Shown here one piece after another: positions 24,802-36,757 of a stretch of 64,000 nt of DNA (the stretch's first letter is position 1; each line of letters opens with the position of its first letter). The notes beneath the pieces were generated by a model, which ran no database searches, was not told the origin of the DNA, and saw only the letters and a program-made list of their open reading frames with translations. The stretch is from Aquilaria yunnanensis (lineage: Eukaryota > Streptophyta > Magnoliopsida > Malvales > Thymelaeaceae), in contig CM077595.1 in assembly GCA_039654915.1 (NCBI GenBank), positions 90,747,501-90,811,500 on the forward strand. The letters run 5' to 3'. A program made the translations under genes and the position numbers.

Positions 24802-27643
24802 TGTTACCACCTCATAAAATGGGAGAATTACAAGTATGTCATAATGGCTAAAAACCATTATATTGTGTAATTCTCACCATAGTGATTGAAGTGTGAGGGG
24901 TAAAAGGCATAATCAACATCTCCTCAAAAGTGTTCCAAGTTGGCAACTTGGTCCCCAAGAAAAGTCTTAAGGATTGCTTGTTTGTCAAGCAACCTATGGA
25001 CTTTTTTGTAAGATTTTGGAAACTCGGGTACTCAATTGTAAAACTCTCAAGAAAAAGATTTGGAGAGTTATGAGAGGAATATGAATGGTATGAAAGTGCT
25101 ATTGGAGGACCAAATTGCTCATGGAAGACAACTAAAGACAAAGAAAACACAAAAAGGCATAAAGGACCTAAGTGTCCTAGTGTAAGCCTTATGATGTGTA
25201 CGTTTTTGACTTAAGTCAAATGGAGCAATTTGGAGTTTTCCCACTATGGGGGAGGCAGCCAAGGCTTGATAATTAGTCAACATTGGTGGGCACATGTGTA
25301 CCAATGAGTTTAAGACAAAGAGACCATAATTAATGGGAAGGAAAATGACATAAAGCAAGGTTAAGCTTGTTAAGTGTCTTTTGTGCCCTTAAGCTCATTT
25401 AAGGCCATTCAAGTGGCCAAATCACTTATCCCACTCAAGGGATGGCTGGCCAAAGCATGGCAAGAAAGTCAAATGTGGGCCAAGAAATGAAGACTAAGAA
25501 ACCATGGTCTTGTAGCAAGGAAAATGACATAAAGCTTAACTAAGGCTATTAAGTGTGTTTTGTGCACTAAAGTCTTTATAAGTGGTTATCTGTGTATCTA
25601 TCTCCCACATTTGGTTTCTTCCAGCAGAAAAAACGTAGCTTCTCCACCCCCACACTTCTTCCATAGCCACCATACCTCCAAGATTAAAATTGAAGGCAAA
25701 AGAAAGCAAGAAAGGGCAATTGGAAGCTATGTGGTGCTAAAACTTGGGTGCACCTAGGATCAAGCTCCAATTTCAGCATACACTCAAGGTAAGGGTTCTC
25801 TTGCTCTCATGGACTGTTTTCTGTAATTTTCAAGCAACCATGGAGCAAGGGCTAAGCTTGGAAGAGAGCCATGAGCTTGATGAACCAAGCTTAGTGAGGG
25901 GAGTGCACTTATTGAAGGTTTTGTGACCTACTGTCAAGTGTACAAAGATGGCAGCGAAACAAGAGTTTTCTAAAGTTTCCTGGATTGTTTACTGTATTTC
26001 CAAACATCCATAAAGTTAAGACCATGCTTGGAAGAGAGCAAAAAGCTCTAGGAACCAAGTATGGGTTAATGGAAAAGAAGCATGGCAAGGTTTCGGCCTT
26101 AGTGTTACCATGCTAAAGATGGCAGTAAGAAAGAAGGGTTTCTAGAGCCCAAAGTTAGTACTAACTACTGTTAAAATTCTCCTAAGGCCAAGCATTAGCT
26201 TGAGGAGGGCTGCCATAGTGATTTATTTAATTTTATTGCATGTTTTACGGACTAACCTATGGTTATTGTTGTTGCTGCATTTCATGTGTTTGTTTGTTGT
26301 GAATGGCTGCTGCATTTGGTTGCTATATCTTGTATATATGCATTGTGGTTTTTGTGTTTTAGTGTCTTTGGATGCAGGTTTTAATGAGGATCACATTACC
26401 TTAAGAAACCAAGTGCTACCCTTACTAAGTTTCTCAATGAAACTTACTCCCCTCAATTCTGTCATTTCAGGTCCAGCAGAATGATCACCTTCAAACTAAC
26501 CTTTGTGGTTTGAGTTTTGATCTGAAATTTCAGGTACATGAAATTCCATGTGTCTAGTTATGATCTGGAAATTTTGGTGATTTTAGGAGCACATTTGGTA
26601 ATTTTAATGGTGGTACTTACTGTGTTGTGCAGCAGCTGTCCAGCATCCTATTTATGGAGTCCATTGCATTTCAGGAACTCCTGTAATTTAGGGTGCGTAT
26701 TTAGCTGAGTTAAGAACATATTGTAGTGCATGTATGCATGTACATGTAGTGTATGAAAAATGAGACAAGTATGTGAACATTTGAGTAATGTTTTGGCTAT
26801 GTAAGTGATGTGGCGCAAAGCTGCCTAAGTGTGAATAATGGGCTGCTTACTTGTAAATTCTGTTTTGGCCACATAAAGTTGTCAATTGCAAGGGAATTTA
26901 TTTCCTTTGTGTAATGAAAATATATGGGATAGCCTTGGAGGGATTTCCCCTTGTCAATGAAGTGTTTACATACCTATGAAATTTTGTATGGGCAAAATGG
27001 TCCAAAAGTTGCCAGAATTTTGACTCTGGACATAAAGTTTAATATCTCCATGTGTAGAATGAATATTGGTATGAAATTTTGACCACACCTAGAGGACATC
27101 TAAAGGGTTAACTGAGCTTTGGAATTTCTGGATTCAGATCCCTGTAGCCAAAGATATGATGTTGCAAAGTTGGATGAGTTACTGTTCATTTGGTCAGAAT
27201 TTTGTAATCAACTTCAAAAATCCATAACTTGGTCCATAGGTGGGCTATTGATGTAAAACAAAATTCCTTGGTTCGCTCTAAGTCTCTACTTGATAATGGA
27301 GCAAAGAAAATAGGGGGCTATGCGGCTAGAATGATACAGTTTATTAGTGGAAGTTACAGGTGCAGTAGCTGGCCACTAGAATTTAATAAGATTGCCTAAT
27401 GTGTGGTAGCCAGGATTAAGACTTGTGCTAGTGTTTTCCTTCTTTGCAGCCATGGTGTACATGAAATGTGAATATGTGTGTGATGGTTGGACCAATATGC
27501 ATGTATTTACATAGTGCCCAAGAGGGCCACTTGGGTATGTACACTAAGGGTAGTGTTCTGATGGCCTACAGAACATTACCAATCCTGGGAATCTAAATGC
27601 ACAATTTTGGCACCATAACTGTACTACCCCGGAGTGGGTAACA
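24802..27643 (+). repeat. Gypsy 5' LTR
   Basis: 2842 bp, same length as the 3' copy. Short open frames in it are repeated identically in the 3' LTR and are not genes. Confidence 0.95.
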
Positions 27644-28537
27644 GAAGTTGGTATCAGAGCATGGTCAGAGCATGGTTTACACATGTACATAGCATATAGT
27701 TGCATTGCATGCATCTACATACATGAACTCAGTTTGGTCAGCTGCTAGTGTCAAGTACCATTAAAATACCTATGATCTTTATATGTGCTCTGTGGTGAAT
27801 CATCAATGCAAGAAGTAAACATGGTTGCCACAAGGAGAGGGGAACCACCCCAAAGGCCTCCTACTGATTCTGGGCAAAAAAAAAAAAAAAAAAGGAAAGA
27901 ATAGAGGGAATCAAGGGCAACAGAGGGTACCAAACCCTGAAGTGCCTCAGGTTTGTTTAGAGCTTCAGAGAAACTTAGCTCTAATCAATGAGAACTTAGT
28001 AAGGCTTATTCAAGCACAACAGGAAGGAGTTTAAGTAGCTCTAGCAGAACCAGTTCGGGATGCACAACAACAACCAGAAGAGGATACTAGGAACACATTT
28101 GAATATGTTCCTTCTGGAAGCTTAAAAGACACAAATGATGAAACTGTTGAAGAGGAAGAAGACTAAGGTCTGAGATTGGTCAGGTATCCAGGACCAATCC
28201 CTCTATCTATGACCATTCCTCCACTAGGAATGAGATTGAGGAAGGCCATGAGAGAAGATCCAGGAGAAGGCAGAGAGATCATGGTGAGCAGCACCATAAA
28301 GAGGACTCTCAAATATCCAGGAGACATAGATCAGAGGATCTATAAGGCCTAGATGAGGTCAGATTGTTGGAGTGGTTAATCTTCATTGAAAAAATGTTTG
28401 AGAGGATGCCACTCAGCTCCACCAAGAGAGTGTCACTAGCTACCTACAATCTGGTAGGCAGTGCAGAGATGTGGTGGAGAAATACCAGAGATAGGTATGC
28501 TTTCTAGAATGGCAGAAGGCCAGGAAGAGATATTGAG
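27644..28537 (+). pseudogene. Gypsy leader and broken gag start
   Basis: Possible gag starts lie near 27820 (MVATRRGEPPQ), but the stretch has an A18 run near 27878 and stops in every frame. The frame that becomes gag is recognisable from about 28390 (MFERMPLSSTKRVSLATYNL, then EMWWRN) and has a TAG near 28504. It is therefore not translatable as one protein. Confidence 0.7.
27649..27660 (+). promoter_or_regulatory. Gypsy primer binding site (initiator tRNA-Met)
   Basis: TGGTATCAGAGC five bases after the 5' LTR end (AACA, then GAAGT). Confidence 0.92.
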
Positions 28538-29440
28538 ATGAGTTGGCCAGAGTTCACACAGCTGTTCCAGGAACAGTACATCAGTGATGCCATCAAGGAT
28601 ATGAAGCAAGCTGAATTTGATGCTCTAAGGCAGGACGACCTTAGTGTCCTAGAGTATGAGCACAAATTCAATCAGTTGGTGAGGTATGCTCCTCAGTATC
28701 ATGGATTGAAGGAGTTGAAGGCCAAAAGATTTGTCAGAGGCCTAAAGTCAAACATTAGAAAGGTTGTTAGACCTTTTGGAGCAGTTACATATTATGAAGC
28801 AGTGCAGCAAGCTCTATTAGTAAAGCAAGAAGAGTATGAGACTAAGTACTTTCCCAGTCAACCAAGGGAAAGTAGTCAAGCAGGAGGCAATCAAAAGGAG
28901 CCACCACATGACAAGGGAATTGCCAAGAGTTCCCATCTTGGTGGTAAGGGCAAGGTTAAGGGGAAGTTCCTTGGCCTAAGGTGCCTTAAATGCAAGAAGT
29001 TTCATGGAAAGAAACCTTGCTATTTTGACACCCAAGCGTGTCTAAGATGTGGATTCATGGATCATTGGATCAAAGACTGCCCACAGGCTCAAAGGAGGCC
29101 AAAAGACCAAGGTCCAGTCAGGCCTATTAGGGCAGGACCTAGAGGGGGAGCACCTAGGGAGGGACAGCAGAGGCCGGTTCCTCCAGTGCCTCAGCCTCCA
29201 GTGCAAAAAGCTGGCAGAGTCTTCCAAGTGCAGAGGCTAGAGACATCAGAGCAGGGAGGAGCACTAAGAGGTTACATCTACCTTAATGGTATGTCTATTA
29301 GTGTTCCGTTTGATACTAGTGCATCTGTGTCTATAGTGGCTAGGAAATTTATTGAAGCCATGAAATTGCCTATGAAAATCATGACTAGGATATCCTTAGT
29401 GAAAACAGCAGGTAGTCAATGTCTTTCACTAATGACCTAG
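28538..29440 (+). pseudogene. Gypsy gag and protease, degenerate
   Basis: The frame holds the retrotransposon gag core (MSWPEFTQLFQEQYISDAIK), a CCHC zinc knuckle (CLRCGFMDHWIKDC), a basic proline-rich linker, and the start of an aspartic protease. The protease motif reads FDTSASVS where DTGAS is the family norm; the Gly-to-Ser change corresponds to GGT to AGT. The frame then shifts by one base near 29410 and stops at 29438-29440. The continuation with LGMNWL is in another frame from 29479. Confidence 0.85.
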
Positions 29441-29478
29441 CTAAGGATTATGAGCTGGTAGTATGAAAGACTAAGGAT

Positions 29479-30759
29479 ATGACTAATCTGCTAGTGTTGG
29501 ATATTCCTAAATATGATTTAGTGCTGGGTATGAATTGGCTTGCTATGCATAGTATAAGAATTGATTGTGCTAAGATGGAAATCACATTGCCTGATGGTGA
29601 AGTGCATGCATTAGTGAATTCTAAGGAATTAGTGTATGAAATGCATAGCATGGACCTAGAGGTATTAGATGAGATACCTGTGATTTCTGAGCATGATTAC
29701 TATTATGCATTGAATCAATTGCACTATGAAGAAGAAGTGGATAGAATACCTATAGTGAGAGACTTTCCACAAGTCTTTCCTAAAGACTTGCCAGGTATTC
29801 CTCCACAAAGGGAGATTGAATTTGAAATCAAGCTACAACCAGAAGTTAGTCCAATATCCATACCTCCTTATGGAATGTCAATCACAGAGATGAATGAGCT
29901 CAAGAAACAACTTGATGAACTTCTTGGAAAAGGGTTCATAAGGCCAAGTGTTTCACCATAGGAAGCTCCTGTTCTCTTTGTGAAAAAGAAAGATGGATCT
30001 TTGAGACTATGCATTGACTACAGGAAGCTTAATGCAGTGACTATCAAGAACAAGTATCCACTCCCTAAGATTGAGGATCTGTTTGATCAACTCAAAGGAG
30101 CTAAAATCTTTTCCAAGATAGATTTGAGATCTGGATACTTCCAGTTGAGAGTAAAGGAAGAAGATATTCCTAAGACTGCATTCAGGACCAGATATGGGCA
30201 TTATGAGTACGTAGTCATGCCATTTGGTTTGACTAATGCCCCAGCTGCTTTCATGGACTTGATGAACAGGGTGTTCAGACCACATCTGGACAAATTTGTG
30301 GTTGTGTTCATCAATGACATCTTAGTGTATTCCAAGGATGAAAATGAACATGAACATCATCTGAAGATTGTCTTAAAGACTCTGTTGCAGCATCAGCTTT
30401 ATGCCAAGTTATCCAAGTGTGAATTCTGGATAAGGGAAGTGTCTTTCCTAGGACACATCATAGATGCACAAGGCCTTAAGACAGACCCTGAAAAGGTCAA
30501 GGCAGTGCAAGAGTGGGAAAGACCAGGGACTCTGAAGAAAATCAGAAGTTTCCTAGGATTAGCTGGATACTACAGGAGATGTATATCAGGCTTTTCCATG
30601 ATTGCCTCAGTTCTTACTCATCTGACCAAGAAGGGTCAAAGATTTGAGTGGACTGAGAAATGTGAAAAGGATTTCTGGAGAGGAAAAAGGTTCCTTCTAT
30701 TAATCCTATGCCTACAAGCAAGGATTACTGTACCTCAAGGACCGAATCTATGTGCCTAA
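29479..30759 (+). pseudogene. Gypsy protease C-terminus and reverse transcriptase, inactive
   Basis: First part (29479-29961) ends with TAG at SVSP-stop-EAPVLFV, where SPWGAPV is the family norm. The second part (29980-30759) contains the RT palm: [39 protein letters not shown]. The catalytic box reads FINDILVYS instead of FIDDILVYS, so one metal-binding Asp is Asn. The tail [16 protein letters not shown] and KGQRFEW is normal. After about 30680 the sequence jumps to a C-terminal integrase position: RNase H and the integrase core are absent. Confidence 0.9.
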
Positions 30760-31152
30760 AAGACCAAGTTAGCTACAAGATACATAGGTCCTTATGAGAT
30801 CTTGGACAGAGTTGGCAAGGTAGCATACAGGTTAGCTCTATTGCCAAGCATGTCAAGTGTTCATAATATTTTTCACATCAGTATGCTTAAAAAGTGTCTA
30901 TTGGACACAAAGCATGCTATTGTAGTGGAAGACATACAGTTGGAACCCAACTTGACATATGAAGAGAAACCTATAGCTATCTTAGCCAAGGATACCAGAA
31001 GGTTAAGAAACAAACATATTCCCATGGTTAAAGTTCAGTGGTCACACCCCTCTGAAAGAGAAGCAACCTGGGAAACTGAAAAAGACCTTATGGAAAGGTA
31101 TCCTGAAGAATACCCGAAGCTAAAGACTATTTTGGAGGACCAAAATTTTTAA
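30760..31152 (+). pseudogene. Gypsy integrase C-terminus and chromodomain remnant
   Basis: The frame reads IGPYEILDRVGKVAYRLALL, then VHNIFHISMLKKC, the conserved C-terminal module of plant Gypsy integrases. It continues through IPMVKVQWSHPSEREATWE, the chromodomain-like tail of chromoviruses, to a TAA at 31150-31152. The polypurine tract AAGGGGGGGAGGAT and the 3' LTR follow directly. Confidence 0.88.
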
Positions 31153-31164
31153 GGGGGGGAGGAT
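31151..31164 (+). promoter_or_regulatory. Gypsy polypurine tract
   Basis: AAGGGGGGGAGGAT immediately before the 3' LTR, the plus-strand priming site. Confidence 0.85.
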
Positions 31165-34006
31165 TGTTACCACCTCATAAAATGGGAGAATTACAAGTAT
31201 GTCATAATGGCTAAAAACCATTATATTGTGTAATTCTCACCATAGTGATTGAAGTGTGAGGGGTAAAAGGCATAATCAACATCTCCTCAAAAGTGTTCCA
31301 AGTTGGCAACTTGGTCCCCAAGAAAAGTCTTAAGGATTGCTTGTTTGTCAAGCAACCTATGGACTTTTTTGTAAGATTTTGGAAACTCGGGTACTCAATT
31401 GTAAAACTCTCAAGAAAAAGATTTGGAGAGTTATGAGAGGAATATGAATGGTATGAAAGTGCTATTGGAGGACCAAATTGCTCATGGAAGACAACTAAAG
31501 ACAAAGAAAACACAAAAAGGCATAAAGGACCTAAGTGTCCTAGTGTAAGCCTTATGATGTGTACGTTTTTGACTTAAGTCAAATGGAGCAATTTGGAGTT
31601 TTCCCACTATGGGGGAGGCAGCCAAGGCTTGATAATTAGTCAACATTGGTGGGCACATGTGTACCAATGAGTTTAAGACAAAGAGACCATAATTAATGGG
31701 AAGGAAAATGACATAAAGCAAGGTTAAGCTTGTTAAGTGTCTTTTGTGCCCTTAAGCTCATTTAAGGCCATTCAAGTGGCCAAATCACTTATCCCACTCA
31801 AGGGATGGCTGGCCAAAGCATGGCAAGAAAGTCAAATGTGGGCCAAGAAATGAAGACTAAGAAACCATGGTCTTGTAGCAAGGAAAATGACATAAAGCTT
31901 AACTAAGGCTATTAAGTGTGTTTTGTGCACTAAAGTCTTTATAAGTGGTTATCTGTGTATCTATCTCCCACATTTGGTTTCTTCCAGCAGAAAAAACGTA
32001 GCTTCTCCACCCCCACACTTCTTCCATAGCCACCATACCTCCAAGATTAAAATTGAAGGCAAAAGAAAGCAAGAAAGGGCAATTGGAAGCTATGTGGTGC
32101 TAAAACTTGGGTGCACCTAGGATCAAGCTCCAATTTCAGCATACACTCAAGGTAAGGGTTCTCTTGCTCTCATGGACTGTTTTCTGTAATTTTCAAGCAA
32201 CCATGGAGCAAGGGCTAAGCTTGGAAGAGAGCCATGAGCTTGATGAACCAAGCTTAGTGAGGGGAGTGCACTTATTGAAGGTTTTGTGACCTACTGTCAA
32301 GTGTACAAAGATGGCAGCGAAACAAGAGTTTTCTAAAGTTTCCTGGATTGTTTACTGTATTTCCAAACATCCATAAAGTTAAGACCATGCTTGGAAGAGA
32401 GCAAAAAGCTCTAGGAACCAAGTATGGGTTAATGGAAAAGAAGCATGGCAAGGTTTCGGCCTTAGTGTTACCATGCTAAAGATGGCAGTAAGAAAGAAGG
32501 GTTTCTAGAGCCCAAAGTTAGTACTAACTACTGTTAAAATTCTCCTAAGGCCAAGCATTAGCTTGAGGAGGGCTGCCATAGTGATTTATTTAATTTTATT
32601 GCATGTTTTACGGACTAACCTATGGTTATTGTTGTTGCTGCATTTCATGTGTTTGTTTGTTGTGAATGGCTGCTGCATTTGGTTGCTATATCTTGTATAT
32701 ATGCATTGTGGTTTTTGTGTTTTAGTGTCTTTGGATGCAGGTTTTAATGAGGATCACATTACCTTAAGAAACCAAGTGCTACCCTTACTAAGTTTCTCAA
32801 TGAAACTTACTCCCCTCAATTCTGTCATTTCAGGTCCAGCAGAATGATCACCTTCAAACTAACCTTTGTGGTTTGAGTTTTGATCTGAAATTTCAGGTAC
32901 ATGAAATTCCATGTGTCTAGTTATGATCTGGAAATTTTGGTGATTTTAGGAGCACATTTGGTAATTTTAATGGTGGTACTTACTGTGTTGTGCAGCAGCT
33001 GTCCAGCATCCTATTTATGGAGTCCATTGCATTTCAGGAACTCCTGTAATTTAGGGTGCGTATTTAGCTGAGTTAAGAACATATTGTAGTGCATGTATGC
33101 ATGTACATGTAGTGTATGAAAAATGAGACAAGTATGTGAACATTTGAGTAATGTTTTGGCTATGTAAGTGATGTGGCGCAAAGCTGCCTAAGTGTGAATA
33201 ATGGGCTGCTTACTTGTAAATTCTGTTTTGGCCACATAAAGTTGTCAATTGCAAGGGAATTTATTTCCTTTGTGTAATGAAAATATATGGGATAGCCTTG
33301 GAGGGATTTCCCCTTGTCAATGAAGTGTTTACATACCTATGAAATTTTGTATGGGCAAAATGGTCCAAAAGTTGCCAGAATTTTGACTCTGGACATAAAG
33401 TTTAATATCTCCATGTGTAGAATGAATATTGGTATGAAATTTTGACCACACCTAGAGGACATCTAAAGGGTTAACTGAGATTTGGAATTTCTGGATTCAG
33501 ATCCCTGTAGCCAAAGATATGATGTTGCAAAGTTGGATGAGTTACTGTTCATTTGGTCAGAATTTTGTAATCAACTTCAAAAATCCATAACTTGGTCCAT
33601 AGGTGGGCTATTGATGTAAAACAAAATTCCTTGGTTCGCTCTAAGTCTCTACTTGATAATGGAGCAAAGAAAATAGGGGGCTATGCGGCTAGAATGATAC
33701 AGTTTATTAGTGGAAGTTACAGGTGCAGTAGCTGGCCACTAGAATTTAATAAGATTGCCTAATGTGTGGTAGCCAGGATTAAGACTTGTGCTAGTGTTTT
33801 CCTTCTTTGCAGCCATGGTGTGCATGAAATGTGAATATGTGTGTGATGGTTGGACCAATATGCATGTATTTACATAGTGCCCAAGAGGGCCACTTGGGTA
33901 TGTACACTAAGGGTAGTGTTCTGATGGCCTACAGAACATTACCAATCCTGGGAATCTAAATGCACAATTTTGGCACCATAACTGTACTACCCCGGAGTGG
34001 GTAACA
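31165..34006 (+). repeat. Gypsy 3' LTR
   Basis: 2842 bp, collinear with 24802-27643. Differences seen: GAGCTTTGG (5') versus GAGATTTGG (3'), and GGTGTACATG (5') versus GGTGTGCATG (3'). Confidence 0.95.
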
Positions 34007-34504
34007 ACAGTGGAGTTATGGCATAAACGATTGGGTCATATGAGTGAGAAAAGCATGACCCATCTTGCCAAAAAGAAGACGTTATCTGGACTGGATCAGG
34101 TCCATTTGAAGAAATGTGCTGATTGTCTGGCAGGAAAGCAAAATAGAGTGTCTTTCAAGAGTTCCCCTCCTTCAAGAATGAAGAATGTGTTAGATCTGGT
34201 ACACTCAGATCTGTGTGGGCCAATGCCGAAGTCACTTGGTAATGCTCGATACTTTGTGACTTTCATTGATGATCATTCTCGAAAGACATGGGTATACACT
34301 CTGAAGTCAAAAGATCAGGTGTTAGAAGTTTTCAAACAATTTCTAACCATGATTGAAAGACAAACCGGCAAGAAGCTGAAGTGCATATGAACAGAAAATG
34401 GTGGAGAGTACATTGGACCATTTGATGCCTACTGTAAAGAGCATGGGATTCGACATCAGACAACATCTCCTAAGACACCGCAGTTAAATGGTTTAGCTGA
34501 GAGG
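34007..34504 (+). pseudogene. Copia integrase
   Basis: Resumes the Copia frame after the Gypsy. The pre-integrase zinc domain is LWHKRLGH...CADCLAGK, and the catalytic core begins at VHSDLCGPM (first Asp). A TGA at 34388-34390 sits in KLKCI-stop-TENGGEY, where CIRTDNGGEY is typical, so CGA to TGA is the likely change. The core continues in the same frame with QTTSPKTPQLNGLAERMN, which holds the catalytic Glu (ERMN). Confidence 0.9.
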
Positions 34505-35827
34505 ATGAATAGGACTTTGATGGAAAGAGTAAGATGTTTACTCTCACATGCAAAGTTACCTCAGATGTTCTGGGGTGAAGCATTGCTAGCAGCTGCTCAC
34601 ACGTTGAATTTTTCACCATGTGTCCCTCTACAGTATGATGTCCCAGAGAAGGTATGGTCAGGAAAGGATGTCTCCTATGACCATCTGCGAGTGTTTGGCT
34701 GTAAAGCCCATGTACATATCCCAAAGGATGAGAGGTCTAAACTTGATGTCAAGACACGACAGTGTGTGTTTATTGGCTATGGCCAAGATCAATTTGGCTA
34801 TAGATTTTATGATCCAGCCACAAAGAGGCTTGTCAGAAGCCGTGATGCTATATTTGTTGAAGATCAGACCATTGAAGATATAGCGAAAACTGAGAAGGAT
34901 GCTTCAAGATCTGATGGTAGTTCAACAGATTTACAGTTGATTCCTCCAACGGCAGTACAAAGACAGGTTGGAGAAGATGTACAAAACGATCAACCGGAAG
35001 AAGGTGATCATGATGCTCCCATTGAGAATAAACCAGATAATGTTGATGATAATGATGTTCATCAACAACCACCAGCACCAGCAGGTTCTCCAGCTTTAAG
35101 GAGATCTAACAGAGTCAGACAACGCTCTACTAGATATCCTGAAAATGAGTATGTGTTATTGACTAACGGGGGAGAACCAGAAAGCTTTGATGAAGCTATG
35201 GATGACGAACACAAGGGAAAGTGGATTGACGCCATGCAAGAAGAAATGAGATCCTTGCATGAGAACAGAACATTTGAGCTGGTGAAGTTGCCAAGAGGCA
35301 AAAGGGCTTTGAAAAACAAGTGGGTATTCAGAATCAAGTCTGAAGAATCCAATTCACAACCACGGTTCAAAGGCAGATTAGTTGTCAAAGGTTTCAGCCA
35401 AAGGAAAGGTATTGACTTTGATGAGATTTTTTCACCAGTTGTGAAAATGACATCCATTCGTACAGTCCTAGGACTAGCAGCAAGTCTCGACTTGGAGATT
35501 GAGCAGATGGATGTAAAAACTGCCTTCCTACATGGTGACTTGGAAGAAATATACATGGAGCAGCCAGAGGGTTTCGAAGTCAAAGGAAAAGAGGACCATG
35601 TTTGCAAGCTAAAGAAAAGCTTGTATGGTTTGAAGCAGGCACCTAGGCAGTGGTACAAGAAGTTTGAGTCGATTATAGGGGAGCAAGGCTACAAGAAGAC
35701 TACTTCAGATCACTGTGTGTTTGTGCAGAAATTCTCTGATGATGATTTCATTGTTCTATTGTTCTATGTGGATGATATGTTGATTGTTGGCCAGAATATT
35801 TCCAGGATCAACAGCTTGAAGAAGTAA
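34505..35827 (+). pseudogene. Copia integrase C-terminus and reverse transcriptase
   Basis: 440 codons open: the integrase tail (VFGCKAHVHIP), an acidic linker, then RT with KARLVVKGF-like FKGRLVVKGFSQRKGIDF, MDVKTAFLHGDLEEIYMEQP, KSLYGLKQAPRQWYKKF, and an intact catalytic box LLFYVDDMLIVG. It ends with TAA at 35825-35827 in LKK-stop-LSKSFAMKDLG, where KQLSKSF is the usual reading, consistent with CAA to TAA. Confidence 0.93.
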
Positions 35828-36757
35828 TTGAGTAAGTCTTTTGCTATGAAAGACTTGGGGCCAGCAAAGCAAATTCTTGGCATGAAGATAACAAGGGATA
35901 GAAGCGCCAAGAAATTATGGTTGTCACAGGAGAAGTACATTGACAAGGTACTTCAGAGATTCAATATGGACAAGGCTAAAGCGGTTAGTTGTCCTCTTGC
36001 TAATCACTTTAGATTAAATTCCAAGCAATGTCCTTCTACTGACAAAGAGAAGGAAGAAATGGAAAAGGTTCCATATGCCTCAGCAGTTGGAAGTCTAATG
36101 TATGCCATGGTATGTACATGGCCAGATATTGCTTACTCAGTTGGAGTAGTAAGTAGGTTCCTTTCAAATCCTGGTAAGGAACATTGGGCTGCAGTGAAAT
36201 GGATTTTCAGGTATCTTCGTGGCTCTTCCAAAATGTGCTTATGTTTTGGAAATGCAAAGCCTGTGTTAATTGGCTACACAGATGCCGATATGGCTGGCGA
36301 TGTTGACTCGAGAAAGTCTACATCCGGTTACCTGATTACATTTGCAGGGGGAGCTGTGTCATGGCAATCAAGATTACAGAAATGTGTTGCTCTTTCAACA
36401 ACAGAGGCAGAGTTTATTGCAGCAACGAAAGCATGTAAGGAGTTGCTGTGGATGAAGAAGTTCTTAAAAGAACTTGGTTTCCACCAAGATAAATATGAAT
36501 TGTTCTGTGACAGTCAGAGCGCAATTCACCTTGGTAAGAACTCCTCCTTTCATTCAAGATCCAAGCATATTGACGTAAGATATCACTGGATAAGGAATGC
36601 ATTGGAAATGAAGCTATTACAGCTTGAGAAGATCCATACTGATGAAAATGGATCTGATATGTTGACGAAGAATCTACCGAGAGAAAAGTTTGAATACTGT
36701 CGATTTGCAGCAGGAATGGTGGAACTCCCACATGAGGCGGGAGGGGGAGATTGTTGA
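35828..36757 (+). pseudogene. Copia RNase H
   Basis: Same frame to its stop at 36755-36757. It holds the RT-RNase H connection (AMKDLGPAKQILGMKI) and the RNase H with YTDADMAGD, STTEAEFIA, LFCDSQSAI and HIDVRYHWIR. All the typical acidic residues are present. The final codons overlap the start of the 3' LTR. Confidence 0.92.
36734..36751 (+). promoter_or_regulatory. Copia polypurine tract
   Basis: GAGGCGGGAGGGGGAGAT immediately before the 3' LTR. Confidence 0.85.

Larger units (their letters stand above)
24802..34006 (+). mobile_element. Non-autonomous chromodomain Gypsy element nested in Copia
   Basis: 9205 bp, ends TGTTACCACC...GGGTAACA, perfect TSD ACAGT at 24797-24801 and 34007-34011. 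Both LTRs are 2842 bp (24802-27643 and 31165-34006); I noticed only two base differences (near 27117 and 27461, with partners near 33480 and 33824). The 3.5-kb interior has gag, protease, reverse transcriptase and the C-terminal chromodomain region, but RNase H and nearly all of integrase are missing, and the remaining frames carry stops, frameshifts and active-site changes. Long LTRs plus a chromodomain fit the Tekay/Del chromovirus lineage (inference). It cannot have moved on its own proteins. Confidence 0.95.

Noticed and set aside
24848..26484. Several open frames of 60-100 codons repeated exactly at 31211-32847
   Set aside because: They lie inside the two identical Gypsy LTRs and have no recognisable domains; identity reflects LTR duplication, not gene conservation.
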